Made by a program: the position numbers and the translations under genes. Under the pieces are notes generated by a model. That model did not search any database. It worked only from the letters and a program-made list of their open reading frames with translations, and was not told the origin of the DNA. From Rhizodiscina lignyota (taxonomy: Eukaryota; Ascomycota; Dothideomycetes; Aulographales; Rhizodiscinaceae), in the NCBI GenBank assembly GCA_010015805.1, contig ML978123.1, forward strand, positions 558,001 to 622,000: a stretch of 64,000 nucleotides of DNA, written 5' to 3'. This document shows positions 1 to 12,359 of the stretch, in pieces. Numbering within the stretch: position 1 is the first letter of the stretch; each line of letters starts with the position of its first letter.

Positions 1-2280
1 CAGTCCCCGCTCTCACATGTATATATGGTCTAAAATCCTCCTTCTATGTAGTCTTCAACGACCTCGTTCCCTCGTCTGTTATCTCCGCCTCGCCCTGCCG
101 CCTGTTATCCACAACCTGGCTGGTCCATGGTGCGTGTTTTCCCCAACCCAACTCTGTTCCGCCCCGGCGCCCTTCCCTTCATCTTCCCACCGACACCGCT
201 TTCACACTCAATATCTGACATATGGTGTATCCAAACGAGGTTCCCGCGCAATATCTTCAATTATGCTTTGGGGAGAAGCGTTCTCCGTGGTGGTTATGGT
301 TCGATTCCGCCGGCGACACTGGTGAACTATCTGGCGTGGGTGTCATCGATTTCCTTCCTCTTCGTAGAAACGACCTGCTGCAGGTTGTGGTGAGTGGTTG
401 ACCATCGCATGAGAAAACGCATCGGAGGAACCAGAGGGCTAATGTCGCTTCTAGGGAAAAATCTGTCAACACAAATGATGGGCAGTTTGAATACCGCTGT
501 TCATTTCCTCCTGGCCCATCTTTCAGCGTGTGCATTTGGTCATAACTTGCCATCTAGCCACCCTACGTATACTAGTATTGCGGTTTCTGTGGTCGTGGCG
601 TATCATGTGTAGTTTGATACACTCATTAGTTACGTACTACAATATGTCGATGCCATGTATTCGTATGAAGGAGATGAGGAGAGGAAGAGGCGTGGAAAGG
701 TTCGATTGGTGATGGTTCCGATTACGGTTGCGCTGTGGTCTGGCTTTTTAATGCTGTTCAGCACATTATTCATCATCAACTGGATGGTAAATACTTATCT
801 TAAAGTACCACATATGTTAGAGAGCTGAAATCTGTTACTTTGTGCGTCCATTCACTTTGCCGGACGGTTCAGAGCTCCTTGAGGCAGTATCAACGTCGGT
901 ATGAAATAACAACGTAACGCTGCTTTTGGCCAAAGAGCTGAGATGTGGTGAAGATCTGTTCGAGAGGTAGCTGGAAGAGCCTGAGCGCGAAGTGTTGATC
1001 TTTGTGGGACTACGCTTGTTGTCAGCTCTGCCGTGCAAACAGAAAGGTTGAGTTTACAATTGCGCCCGTAAAGGTAACCGTTGACGTCGACATTCTAAAT
1101 CATTGATAATATAACGCCTCTGCTAACTGTAGGATTGAGGGCCTACTCAAGATAATGTTGGAGGATCTTGGGCGAGATGCTAGTCGCCTGAGAGTCATTT
1201 TTCTTACCAGATTTGCGGTGCTGCGATGAGCTGCGCCCGTGAACTAATATCAATTCTGGGAACGTTAGCAATAGAACGCTTCTGTTTCCCGTTGAGATCG
1301 AAGGACTTATTCAGCCAGTACCTGGGAAGCTTGTGTACTTGCGGCGGAGCTTGCTCGTTTGCGAAATTGTTAACTACTATTTGCGCCACAACAACGCGGT
1401 TCTATTGCCCTTAGTTCTTGGAGTCGGACGATGTTCGAGGCGTATCATTTAAGCAAGCAGCTAGGCTTTGTGGCGGTCTTCATTTGCCTCACCTGGACAG
1501 TCAGGCATTTGGCTAGCCCACTCTACAGGGTAGTCAGCTTGTGTGAATAAGGAGTGACACAGCCTTGCCGAATTTGCATTTGTGTGCTTTTTTCCTGGGA
1601 AAGCTCGAAGTAAGCTAACATTATTGCCGTGCGATTTGGACGATGTACGCGCTGGGGGAACATCGATGATATTAGAGGATCTATTATAGACATCTAAAGA
1701 AGCTCGAGCAAGGTGTTGAAATCTACGAAAGGATCTATATTACACTGCCTTGCCATGCCCATCAGAGGTTGCTCGCGCTGTAGAGATCTCAACACTATCT
1801 ATTAATATCCAAACTATGCTGTAATCCTTAATGGAGCTTGCTCGCGACGGGCTATAGCCGCGTCTACAATGGCCTTCAATCATGATCAACACAAGAATGG
1901 AAATCGAAACAAAAACAAAGGGGTGTAGGTACATAGTACAGCCACCACCATCACATCTCATTTCTTCAGAGAGGATAGGAGCCATGGTACCAGTTTGATC
2001 TACGAATTTCGCAATTCGATAGTCCCCTCCGCCTTCGGCTGCTCAAGGCAATCCGAATGGCTATAGATGACTACGCTCTTCATGGGCAGGAAGGGCAGCC
2101 AGGATGAAGAAAAACCTAAGAGAAGAGGCAGAACTGGAGCAACATTTATACCCTATGCCAGCGGCTAGCAGAGGGCTTGAGGCCTATTCCTGAATGCAGG
2201 GCTCCGTTAACGGCGTCTAGGCTCCCCCGTGGAATTCTCCGAAGCCATGGCCCGAGCTCAGATGCCAATTTCCCTCTGAG

Positions 2281-2340
2281 TATAAATACTTCTCATTCTT
2301 CGACCTTCCTCCTCTTTTCTTCTTCAGCTCTCTTTGCCTT
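2281..2340 (+). promoter_or_regulatory. TATA box plus pyrimidine-rich tract, promoter-like
   Basis: A TATAAAT element at 2281-2287 is followed directly by about 50 bases that are almost all C and T on the plus strand. This TATA plus CT-rich arrangement is common just upstream of transcription starts of strongly expressed filamentous fungal genes. No recognisable coding sequence follows, so it may be the promoter of a lost gene, of a non-coding transcript, or a chance match. Confidence 0.25.
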
Positions 2341-5300
2341 TTGGCTTAGATCAAGTGTAGTATCTGTTCTTTTCAGTTTAATCTCTGAAACCTGGCCTAC
2401 GGGCCAGATAAAGATACCCTAATATTTGGAACCGGGGTGGGATCCTCTGTGCATGCACATGTTCCTTCCCACTGTGTCGCCGGTATTGTACTACCTCCGG
2501 CTGACGCGACATCTTCATTCTCACATCTTTTCATTGACATTTCCACCTGGTGTGGGAGTTTGACGAAGAGAGGCGTGCTCTTTCTATGCCTGAAAGTCTG
2601 TGAACGAGAACGGGCGCGTGCTGGCAGCTGCCATGTGGATGTTGGGCCGATTTCAGTGACCTTCATCCAACAACCGTGCTCAAGATCAATGCTGGGCAAA
2701 CAAACAACTCTTCGAAACAAAAGAGGTCGTTGTATCTTCGTCTCGGGACATCCCATGCTGACCCACCTGCGATGTGATGAAGTGATGTTTTCGAGAGCTA
2801 GGCGAGATTGAATGCGACGCTCAGGCTGCGACGACAGCGGCAGCAGCGAGGTAGATATGCTCGATTGGTTCGATGTACTCAATAGAATTAGGCCTTAGGT
2901 AGTCTCTTATATGCCTTGATTAGAGCAATCGTCGCGTGATTTCTGCCGTGCGTGCGTGATTTGATTGATGCTCTGCCGGGCTTTGGAGCCAACGCCCATT
3001 TGCTACTACAGCAGAACAGCGCATGAGAATCAGGCATAGAGATTCGAGGGGATGTTTTCGCATACCCAGATCTCCAGTTAGATATTCGTATATGTGCCCA
3101 CAAAGTGCTTGAGTGGTGGTGCGAGTGACCTATTGCCGCGACTCTAGAGCCTCAGAATTGCGATAAGCACGTCCAGCGAGGGAAGAGCCTCTCGGCTTCA
3201 CGCATCCCATAGATGAGGCACGATGCCATGCCTTGAATCTACCAGAAGCCGTGAAACTGCTGGACGCTAGATTGACATGCCTAACCATCTAGACAGGTCG
3301 AAGTCATCAGTCGTATACACGGCTTCACCACTATGCCTAGCCTCCACTTCCCTCAGGCAGGCACATAAACAGAACAACTTCGCCATTTCGGAGTCGGCAT
3401 GGCGAAGCTGCACCATCGCTCTTCGAGCTTTCTGTGCTCAACACCATGCCACTTATCGACTGTCTCCATTTGATCCGACGCAACCAGAGGCGCAATAGGG
3501 AGAGTTCGGTGACTTTGGCCACCATTCGCCACGCACACGCAGCGCCGGCTCGATCGCGAGACCTCGACTCCAACAGCTTCGGGCTGTAGAAGCAGTTGGG
3601 AAACTCTACTTGATAGGAACCAAGGCCATGACCGCGGCTCCTTAGAATTGTTCAATTGCGCCTTCACACTACAATGTGCACGGATATTCTGGTATTTCAC
3701 GGTATCCAACTCTCAATCTCAGCAGAAGGCGGCAGGTTTTGATGCTTGCGACCATAGAGTGAACATCTCTCACTGGCGGCAATAGCAATCTTGACGGTGA
3801 GCTCCTGATTCTGATTGGAAAACTTTGACCTCAGCGAGCTTTACTACCACAGTACAGTGTCAAATATCTCCATTTGACCCTTGGCAGCGCAACCAGAGCA
3901 ATTCCGGTGTCGCTGCGTCTTGAAGTGACAGCCCCTCTCCGTCCAGCGCGCTCCTTCGGTCTATGCGAAATTTACCGGCCTCCTTAGCTTCATGCCTGTA
4001 CAAGACATCACTGGTTTTTCTCTCTGGCAGCTTGCTGACCGAGTGACCGAACGGCATGTCGAAATTGCGCCACTCTTCGAACCTTAGTTCATCAACAACG
4101 ACGTGACGAGCACTGATACTTCCAAGTTTGAGCAGGAGGAAGCACCCGGTACACTTTGCCACTCAGATATGGGACCAGATTGATCAGAGAGGCTCGATCA
4201 GGAGAGTGAAAGGCCATCAGAGGTTGATGGCAGACGCTCCTCTGTAGGAGCTATCAATTTGCAGAAGGCTCTCAGAAAGTTGGCCGGCATCGATATCAAG
4301 TGGCATTATCTCAAGATCCGAGAGCACCTTACGGTCTCGATAGGCCACTGGAGAAGCATTGCTCCAAACAATTTAGGAGAGAAGCGAGCATGTTCTATCT
4401 GATTCTCGCGAAGACGGCGAGAACGATACTCTCTCCACGACAGGACAGCTTCCAAAAGGACGCTTCGGTGATGTCGTTCCCAAATCTTTGACCTCAGAGC
4501 AGTTTGTAGCACGTCTCATAGACGCATAGTCTAGTAACTAGTACCAGTTCTCTGGGCCGCTTGCTCTCTCCAGTATATGCATTGCTAGCAGTTCCCTACT
4601 TGCCTCAACCGAGTTTATCAAACTTGTGTAGCTCTCGGCCAATACCATAAAGTACCTCGATCGCTGTCTGGCCCTCGACTTTGGTGCATCGTGACTTTGC
4701 GGCATGCTTAGGCCGAGGATAGGTTGGTATAGGGCTTTCGGTTTGAGAAGAGGAAGAAGGCAATCGGAGTTTGTGGCATTCGATGGTAAGGTAAGCTGCG
4801 AGGTAGCAAAGGCCGATTGGAATTTGGACTGCTTGGGATGGCATTACGCAGTGTTTTCGAGCGGAGCTAGTAGCGTAAAATCCCGGTTGGAAGATAGCAC
4901 AAAGCCGTTCCTTTTGGGCAGCGACCGCTCTCAGCAAACTAGTAGCAAGCAGCACTGCTAGGGGTCTGTCATTTAGTCCTGATTCTGATATCTCCCGGCC
5001 TATGGGGGCGTGGCCGCGCGAGTGATGCTGTATTTGCCCAAGTTTGCCAAGCTTTTCGCCCACAAAGACTACTTTGCTTTCTCCACCAAACAACACAGCA
5101 GCTCGTTCCACTCTGCGAGCTCCAAGACCAAAATTTCGGTTTGTTCTTGAAGCAGTTGAGATCTTCCTTCTGAGGACTCCGGAAAGTATCCACTGCTATC
5201 AAATGCCTTTGTTTCTGCGAGTTGTTGTTGGCCGCACTCGCGCTCGCGGGGAGGACAGCAGCGACGCGCTTCTCTTTTTCCTCCACCATCTTTGCAACAC

Positions 5301-6468
5301 AACTCTGGCATTGAGATCGGATATCAAGAGGCCATCTCTGAAGGCCTCTTCTTGAATCAGAGGGCTGGAGAAGTTCAAAATCTTGCGTTGCCACTGCAGC
5401 CGACGATGTTTTGAGCTAGGGCTGTGTGACCTCATAGGCAAGTACACACACCACCAGCACTTGTATTCTCATCACTTCTTCCTATGATGGCGGTAACGAA
5501 TAATGATAGCGCAGTCCCCGCAGACGGCCATGATAGACTTGAGTCTGGCAGTCTGTGAGAACAGCTGGACTCTTTTCTTGCATGAGGCACCGTGCTAACT
5601 TCAAGCTTTACCATGGATCGGTACGGATTGAGGTTTTCGGACGGCATCCCTTGGATACACTTTACTCACGGTGAATATTTCCAAGTAATCCGCTGCGCTG
5701 ACATGAATCCAGGAAAGTTGTCAGACTTAGTGTTTCCGATCATCTAGCCTCATCGGCGGCCAGGGACGCTCCGGTCACCAAGAATCAAGGCCTGCCACAA
5801 GCGCCCTTAGTGCTTCTCAAATTTCTGCCCGTCCAAATCCGCCCGGCTTCGCGCAAAGGATATTTCAAGATGGAGATCGGCTGAGGCTCTCCATTCCAAA
5901 ATATGATCACAGCTGACAGCTTTCCGTAGCTTCGACTTCATCAACCTTCTCCCGTGTGGTATTGACGGCACATATCTGTCTCCTTTCTTTGATCGCTGCT
6001 GGCTCTAGGCGAAGGTCAGAAAGGGCGATGCACATCCGATCCTGTGTGTCCCCGTTGTGTCGCCTAGGCTCTCAGTTGGAATATGGAAAGAGCTAGACGC
6101 AGGGATGGCCCCCAAATTGTGAGAAGGCCATGTTGTCCCTGTGAGTCGACCCGGCAGATATTCTCCATTTATAAGCACTGTGAGCGGTAACAGGTCATTG
6201 ACAGGATCGGCGCTGGGCTATAAGCTGAACATCGCCCGCACCTCCCTTTCATCTCGAGCCCCTTCTCTTCGACGGCCATCCTCGCTCCTTCTCTCTTGGT
6301 CAACGACACGGCATACGAGAGGAATACGGAAATACTGAATGAAAAGATACTATGAGAGTAAACATATGTCTGCACTAGATCTTGAAAGGACTGATTTGCA
6401 CAACGGGGGTATTGAAGCTGCTTGACAGAACAAGTATCAATGCAGTGAACAGAGCTCCCAAGATGTAT

Positions 6469-6524
6469 GGCCAGTTGTTAACTTGTTATACAACTGGCCG
6501 CCGGCGAGCCACCATTTTTTTTTT
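6469..6524 (+). repeat. 10-bp inverted repeat with downstream T10 run
   Basis: GGCCAGTTGT at 6469-6478 is matched by its exact reverse complement at 6490-6499, giving a 10-bp stem with an 11-base loop. Fifteen bases later a run of ten T residues occupies 6515-6524. A T-run of this length can act as an RNA polymerase III terminator, but I see no A-box/B-box pair upstream, so no RNA gene is called. Confidence 0.4.
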
Positions 6525-9500
6525 GTCTTTGCATCTATAGAATGATGTCAAGACAATGACACTCGCCGGACATACTTTGGTAGGCAACAGCTGACAGATC
6601 AGTCCCACCTCTTCCTTTCAATCGACTCCCGGCTCCTTCTCTTTCGATCGACAGAGTGACCTACGAGAGCACTGGTTGGAGACAAAAAGAAAACACATAG
6701 AAAAGAGAAGGGTCGCACTAGGATACGAGAGTCTGCGAAGCACAACTAGACATGCAGCCGACAAAACTGCCGTCCAAGAGGAACAAGGCGCAAGATACAA
6801 TCAGACTAGGGCCGAAAGGTAAGGCCTGCTGAGATTCCCGTGTCGGACAATGCTTGGTAGACAGCAACTGGTAGGCCAACGTAAGTATTCTCCGGAATCT
6901 CGATCGTCCGGCCCTGACAGCAACAGGAAATCCAACTGTTCACTTCGATATGTCCGACTCAAGATTCTGAGGTACGTGACTTTCGACAAGCAGCCAAGTC
7001 AAACCCTTCTTCCCAAATACGCAGGACCGCACTACCACGATGTCGGCCAATCTCAATAGCTTTCATCATACAGCAAGTGTCCGAGATCAATGCAGAGTCC
7101 AAGACTCATGGAAAGCAAAGATTAGCCCGCGCTCGAAAAGATCGAGATGAGAGTACTGAATTGCTAGTCACATCCCACGCATATCGATACAATCAGCAGT
7201 TCAGATGGAGAACTTGCTGGTTCCTCTATTGTTGCTGATTTCTTTGCTTCCGTCGGTTTCTTTGCTCTCGCTGATCGCTTTGTCCATGCTGATTCCTTTT
7301 ATGTCGCAGGCACATCGGAGTCAATAGACTCGAGAGTCGATCCTTGTCTGCGGCGCACACACGCAGATATCCGAGGTGAATACGACGTTACATCAACTCC
7401 GTGGGCCTTGGAAGTTCGATGAAGACGTCCACGTGGCATACTCGTAAGTTATGGAAACCATCTTTCATCCCGTTATGCGCTGCCTTCCCCGTGCGATCAC
7501 CCTGCATTCCGTAGCCCTCACGGACATTGCTTGCAGCGAGGTTGACGGTCAACTGACCTTCCATGTCTGCCATCGTTGCAACTACGTCTCAACCAAGTCC
7601 AAGATCAAATCCACTGTTCGAACTACGGTCTAGCACGACCAACTTCATTTCCAAGTTGTCGTACTTCCTTCTTGAAGACGAGCTAATTTCTTGTTCCTTT
7701 AGATGATGCCGAGACAAGAAGTGCGTATCCATCTCTTCGAATCCCAACACAATGTACCGCTAACTTCTTCGATTCGGGGATGTGCCGTTCGACCCATCTC
7801 GGTAGTTGTAGGTTCCATTCGGCGTCGACCTTTGGCCTTGTCAACATCTCAGCGTAACGATCCTTTCCGAAACCTCAACGCTCACGCATGCTCGGCGTGG
7901 ATTTCATCAAGTTGAGACATCTCATCTGAGGCTAGCCTGCGAATGTTCTACGCGCGTTCGGGGGTTTGCGCTGCCAGCGCGTCCAATTCCAGTTTCATAC
8001 TTTGAGCGCAGAACGTTGGCGTTGACAGCTTTGCTTCCATACGCATTTTTACGCTAAAGTTCCCAAACGAACGCTCATGGAACCGCTTCCCTGGCACGCC
8101 TTGGACCGGAGAGACTTGCTCCCAGTTAAGTACCGTTGAATGAGCGGATGCTAAGAGCTGACATCTGTCGTGATAGGAGAGACTCAGTATGAGCAGAGCG
8201 ATTGTCCTCGACATGCAAATGCAAGTCTCTCACCGATACCCGTTAAAGGCTACACGGATAACGCTTCGATGGTCGCGACGTCGACTTCGTGTCAGTCGCA
8301 AGCAATAGGTACCGAAGTGCGCTCTCCGTTTTAATGCACAGACAATGTTCGCCCGCGCTGATATCTCCGCTCCAGTTAGGACAGTTCGAGGCGTTCTCGC
8401 TATTGACACCACGTGCAAGATAAGAAGTCGACTCGCACTGCATCGAGAATGCAGTGTTTCGACACTGTCATTGCCTTTCATGATGACCGCGCATGGAGTG
8501 AGTCGCTGACCTTTCTGCTGATGGAAGCGCCATTTGTGCCCCTCAAATGTATTATAGTGAGTCCTCTTTCTGTCTTCAAGCGGCACACACGCTCGATCTC
8601 ACAAGCATCAGATCGTCGTATTCTCCGATTCGACTACCCGCTATCCTGGATTCGACGTGAATGATTCCTCTTCGCGCTGAGAGAGTTCTGCAGCCCAGCC
8701 CCAGTATACGGAAGATCACCTTCACTGGCTCTTGGGTTCCTCCGAGCTGGGAATAGAGCGTCGATGCCCGCATCGACAACTGGGGCCATCGTAGATGCGC
8801 CAACTGCTCTTCAGAACCCAATGTGGAAGCTGGGATATCAAGATAGATCGCTGTCGACTTGGCAAATGCGCTGAGCGGGATTCAGCGTGGCCGCGAACCC
8901 GGACGAGCCGTTTTCATGTAAGTTCAGTTATGTCGAACTTATAACTTCGGGCAAGCGCTAACCCTGGACATCGTTCATTCATGCTGCCCACGTCAAATCG
9001 CACCAAGTTCAGTCCGCTCCAGTAGCGACCTCAGCCGCTTAGCAGTCCGTTGGATTGGTACCCTGACGGCCTCGGAAGGAACAGCCGGGCACCAACACAA
9101 CTTTGCGCGCAGTTAATCGCAATTTTGTAGTACAAAGCCGGCCAGATCAACCCAAGTCAAGGAAGTGATTATTCCTGGGCGAGTCAAAATTAGTAGCCCA
9201 TCCTCCAAAGGAGCGACTTGGAACATACGCAGAATATTAGCCAAATCGAGAGAATCAACATTCCTTCCCGCAGTGTATACAAATGACGACTGACAAATAG
9301 TGACAAGAATGAGTAGCCTGGGCCATCCTTCAGATCTTCCAACCTCGCATTTCCGTTGCAAAGTAGTAACGGAGAGATGGGAGAAAGACTTTTCCACAAG
9401 CCGTGTCTGAGGGACGGTCGTCATAACGGGATCAGCTCAAGAGATCCACAGACTACATGTTTCCGTAGAGATGTAGTGAGATCATTGGGTGCTTCCGTTG

Positions 9501-12359
9501 ATGAGGGATGCCGGTAGCCAATCCATAGCGAAGATCGATTAAATCGAGATACGACGCTCTGCTATTCGACGCCGGGGTCCATTTGCAACATCGTGCAAAA
9601 TGATGTCGCTCACCACTAAGATTGCAAACCCCTCATTCGTTTCGATATCCTTCAGCGGAGAGCGAGGGTACTGCATTACCACCATTCGAGTGCTGCCGAC
9701 CGCATCTGCTGAATCTATCTGGGCGCACTGTGCCAAAGCTCAGATGACTCCTTCTCGTTATGCTGTGTCCCTGCCATTATGCTGCATATCCTGCGCCGAA
9801 TTGTTGGCTGAACATTGGTTTCGTTCGTATGCATCGTTCGTTCGTATAGATTCGATTGGAATGCTCTTTTCCGCTTAAGCTCTTTCAATTGCTTTCGCAT
9901 ACTGCGTGTTCGTTTCTCAATCGCGTCATACAAGTTGTACAGTTTCGCATGGGCAGACCGAACGCCGCCGCAACGAGGAATGTCTTAACGCGAAAGGCTG
10001 GCCAGCGACGCTCCGAAGGATTTGATCATTCATTAACTGTCCTTCCAATCCTGGTGTCCGAGACTGACGCTGCTTAGGAGTGGCAACATCTGACATGATT
10101 CCTGACAAGCGACAATCGCCAGTTGCAAGCCTCAGCAACTGTAGATCCATACAGGTATGTGCAATTCGAGCTTCTCGAACATCGATATTGACTTGGGTAT
10201 AGACGAGCGAACGTTTTGTTGAACAAGTTTCGAGGTTCTCGAAGCCGAGTACTACGCCAGGTGGCTATGGTACTGCTGGTAACTCCATCGACGGCGAGGG
10301 TCAGGCCTATTGGACTTCTCCGATCTTGGGTCTGTGAGGAGACCTCTAGGCTCATAGGGTCGAATGTCCTCTGTGGTGCCTGACTGTTCATCGTGCTTCT
10401 CAGAGCAGTTTACTGCCGGGAGGTGGGCAGCGGCTGGGGTGTGCGATGTCGGGGTCATTCAAAATCCTGAATTGGGTTTTGAACATCTGAATGCAAGCAA
10501 CTAGATGTATTCACATGAGAAGGTCATCTCCGGGATGCCTTCGCAGCTAGACACTGCTCGAGTTCGTAGGTGTTTTCTGAACGCCCCTGGACTGCCGCGG
10601 CAACCATGATATGCCAATCCAGGACGCGACCGCCAGCATCGTACTCGTCATTCCGGTTCGTGGGGCTCGGAGCCGTATGATGCAAGCTAACAGTAAGATC
10701 TGCCGTCATTCTGCTGATGAATAATTCGAGTATGTGATGGATGGTCGTCAAGGTCGCCAGAAGCTCGGATCAAAATCGAGGACTTGGAAGGACCAAGAAC
10801 GCTTGCGACACCACTGATGATCCAGATCAATGGCGCCACTTTCTTCGATAGTGATTTCTAAAGCTCCAGCGTTTCAAAGCCTTCTGGTGCGACGATCGGG
10901 GATGTTGTTGTGAGGTGGCAGTGTGATGTAGAGAAATGGGTGGTGGTCAGAACTTTGTGCGGGTCTTTCCCCCTTGGCAGTCGCGTTCGGCAACCACCTC
11001 TCCCAATCAGGAATTCACCACCGAGGACAGCGAGAAAGACTTGTTCAAGCTGCTATCGATATGCGGTATACGCATTCGATGCGACTTTCGATGCTTTGGA
11101 ACCCTCCCTTGGGGAGGATCTCTTCAGAATGGCCAACAATTGTCGACAAAGGCTGCGCATGACACTTCTAGTAGGCAGCTCCGGACCTACAATCAAAGGG
11201 ACACTTACTAAGACCATCGTGTTGCAGCTTGGTACTACTCACTCGGAAGTTTTGTTTGAGGATATTCACCTTCGAGGTCAAAGCAATGGAAGACACTCTC
11301 CACTTTCTTCGTTCGAAGCGTCTCCCATTCGGCAGCAGCCTCTCGCGTCTCATTCAGGTTCCAATCTCATCGATTAGCGTGAAACGCAATCGACAGCTCG
11401 TTTACTTTCCGAAATACTACCCTACATTTCTGGCCATTCAAAATTACAGCATGATGCTAAGAATGCCGAGTCTATAGGATCTCAGCTACTGAATCCAAAG
11501 GCACGAGGCTGACAACATTTGTAGGAAAGCGACACTCGAGTTCAATGGCTTATAAGAAACTAATTAACGGACGCAAACAGCACATTATGGCAGATTATTT
11601 AGATACCCAACCAAAGACTCCACCGTCTAGTTCCCATACACTTATCGAGCCCTAGAGATTTGCCTTCTTCTTCAAGTCCGCCGACCTTCAAACCGCTTCG
11701 CACGAGTCTCTCGAAGCATTTCCTGAAACCTCCCCTCCAGCACAAGAATTATACTCGGCCATCTTCGAAAATGGCGCATTCTATCGTGTCCGCTCTCCGG
11801 GCAGCTCCTCAACATAGGTAATCCATTACCCGAGCGTACAAATCACGGCCACCACGAACATTTGCTCCTTGATCCATTTAACAAATCTCTGTTCCCGAGC
11901 TTGGATTTAATAGAGGGCTTTAGAGCGAGTTTCATCTTCGAGTTATCATATCCCAGCCGACGAGGCAATACCTTGAGGCAGGACGGCGACATGCACGATC
12001 TCCTCTCGGGGGAAAGAAGGATATGAATATGGACAACAATACCTTGGCAGCAATTGGATGGACTAGTTTCAAACGATATGAGCTGACCCAGTTACAAAAC
12101 GAGCCAGCGAACTCTTCTTTCCTCAGTGGTTGCTGACAATCCACCGACCGATACAACTCGTCACGAAGATGCTCTCAAAGGGCGAAGGACAAGGTACTTC
12201 TTCGACAGCCCTGATGGAGTCGGCATTGATATATTCTATTCATCAATGTACAATGTATAGATGTCTACAACAACAAACAAATTGTCTTGTCTCGATATAC
12301 ATCTATCACAATCACGGCCGCGCCGAAAAGGCAGCGCAGAGCCCTGAAATATTCTAACT

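Larger units (their letters stand above)
1..12359. other. Gene-poor 12.3-kb stretch
   Basis: No convincing gene could be modelled here on either strand. Open frames stay below about 170 codons and none carries a domain I recognise. Base composition is near that of the rest of the window, so it does not look like an AT-rich, RIP-ruined repeat block, and I saw no transposase or reverse transcriptase motif. A few exon-like islands with good donor sites exist (near 222-389, 613-786, 1282-1452 and 8422-8553, all plus strand), but I could not join them into a gene. They could be decayed genes or chance open frames. A TATA/CT-rich promoter-like block lies near 2281 and a small hairpin followed by a T-run near 6469. 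Confidence 0.6.

Noticed and set aside
297-307. GGTTCGATTCC matches a tRNA B-box
   Set aside because: No A-box at the right distance upstream and no acceptor stem pairing could be found around it.
2397-2882. Opposed frames of 161 and 124 codons on both strands
   Set aside because: Mutually antisense open frames with no recognisable motif; kept only as promoter-like context.
4605-5394. Overlapping minus-strand frames of 168 and 141 codons
   Set aside because: Frames overlap in different phases, share no domain signature, and end without plausible splice partners; coding status not supported.
10910-11377. 155-codon plus-strand open frame
   Set aside because: Several overlapping frames of similar length exist here; composition is not protein-like, no domain is recognised, and no splice signals connect it to other exons.
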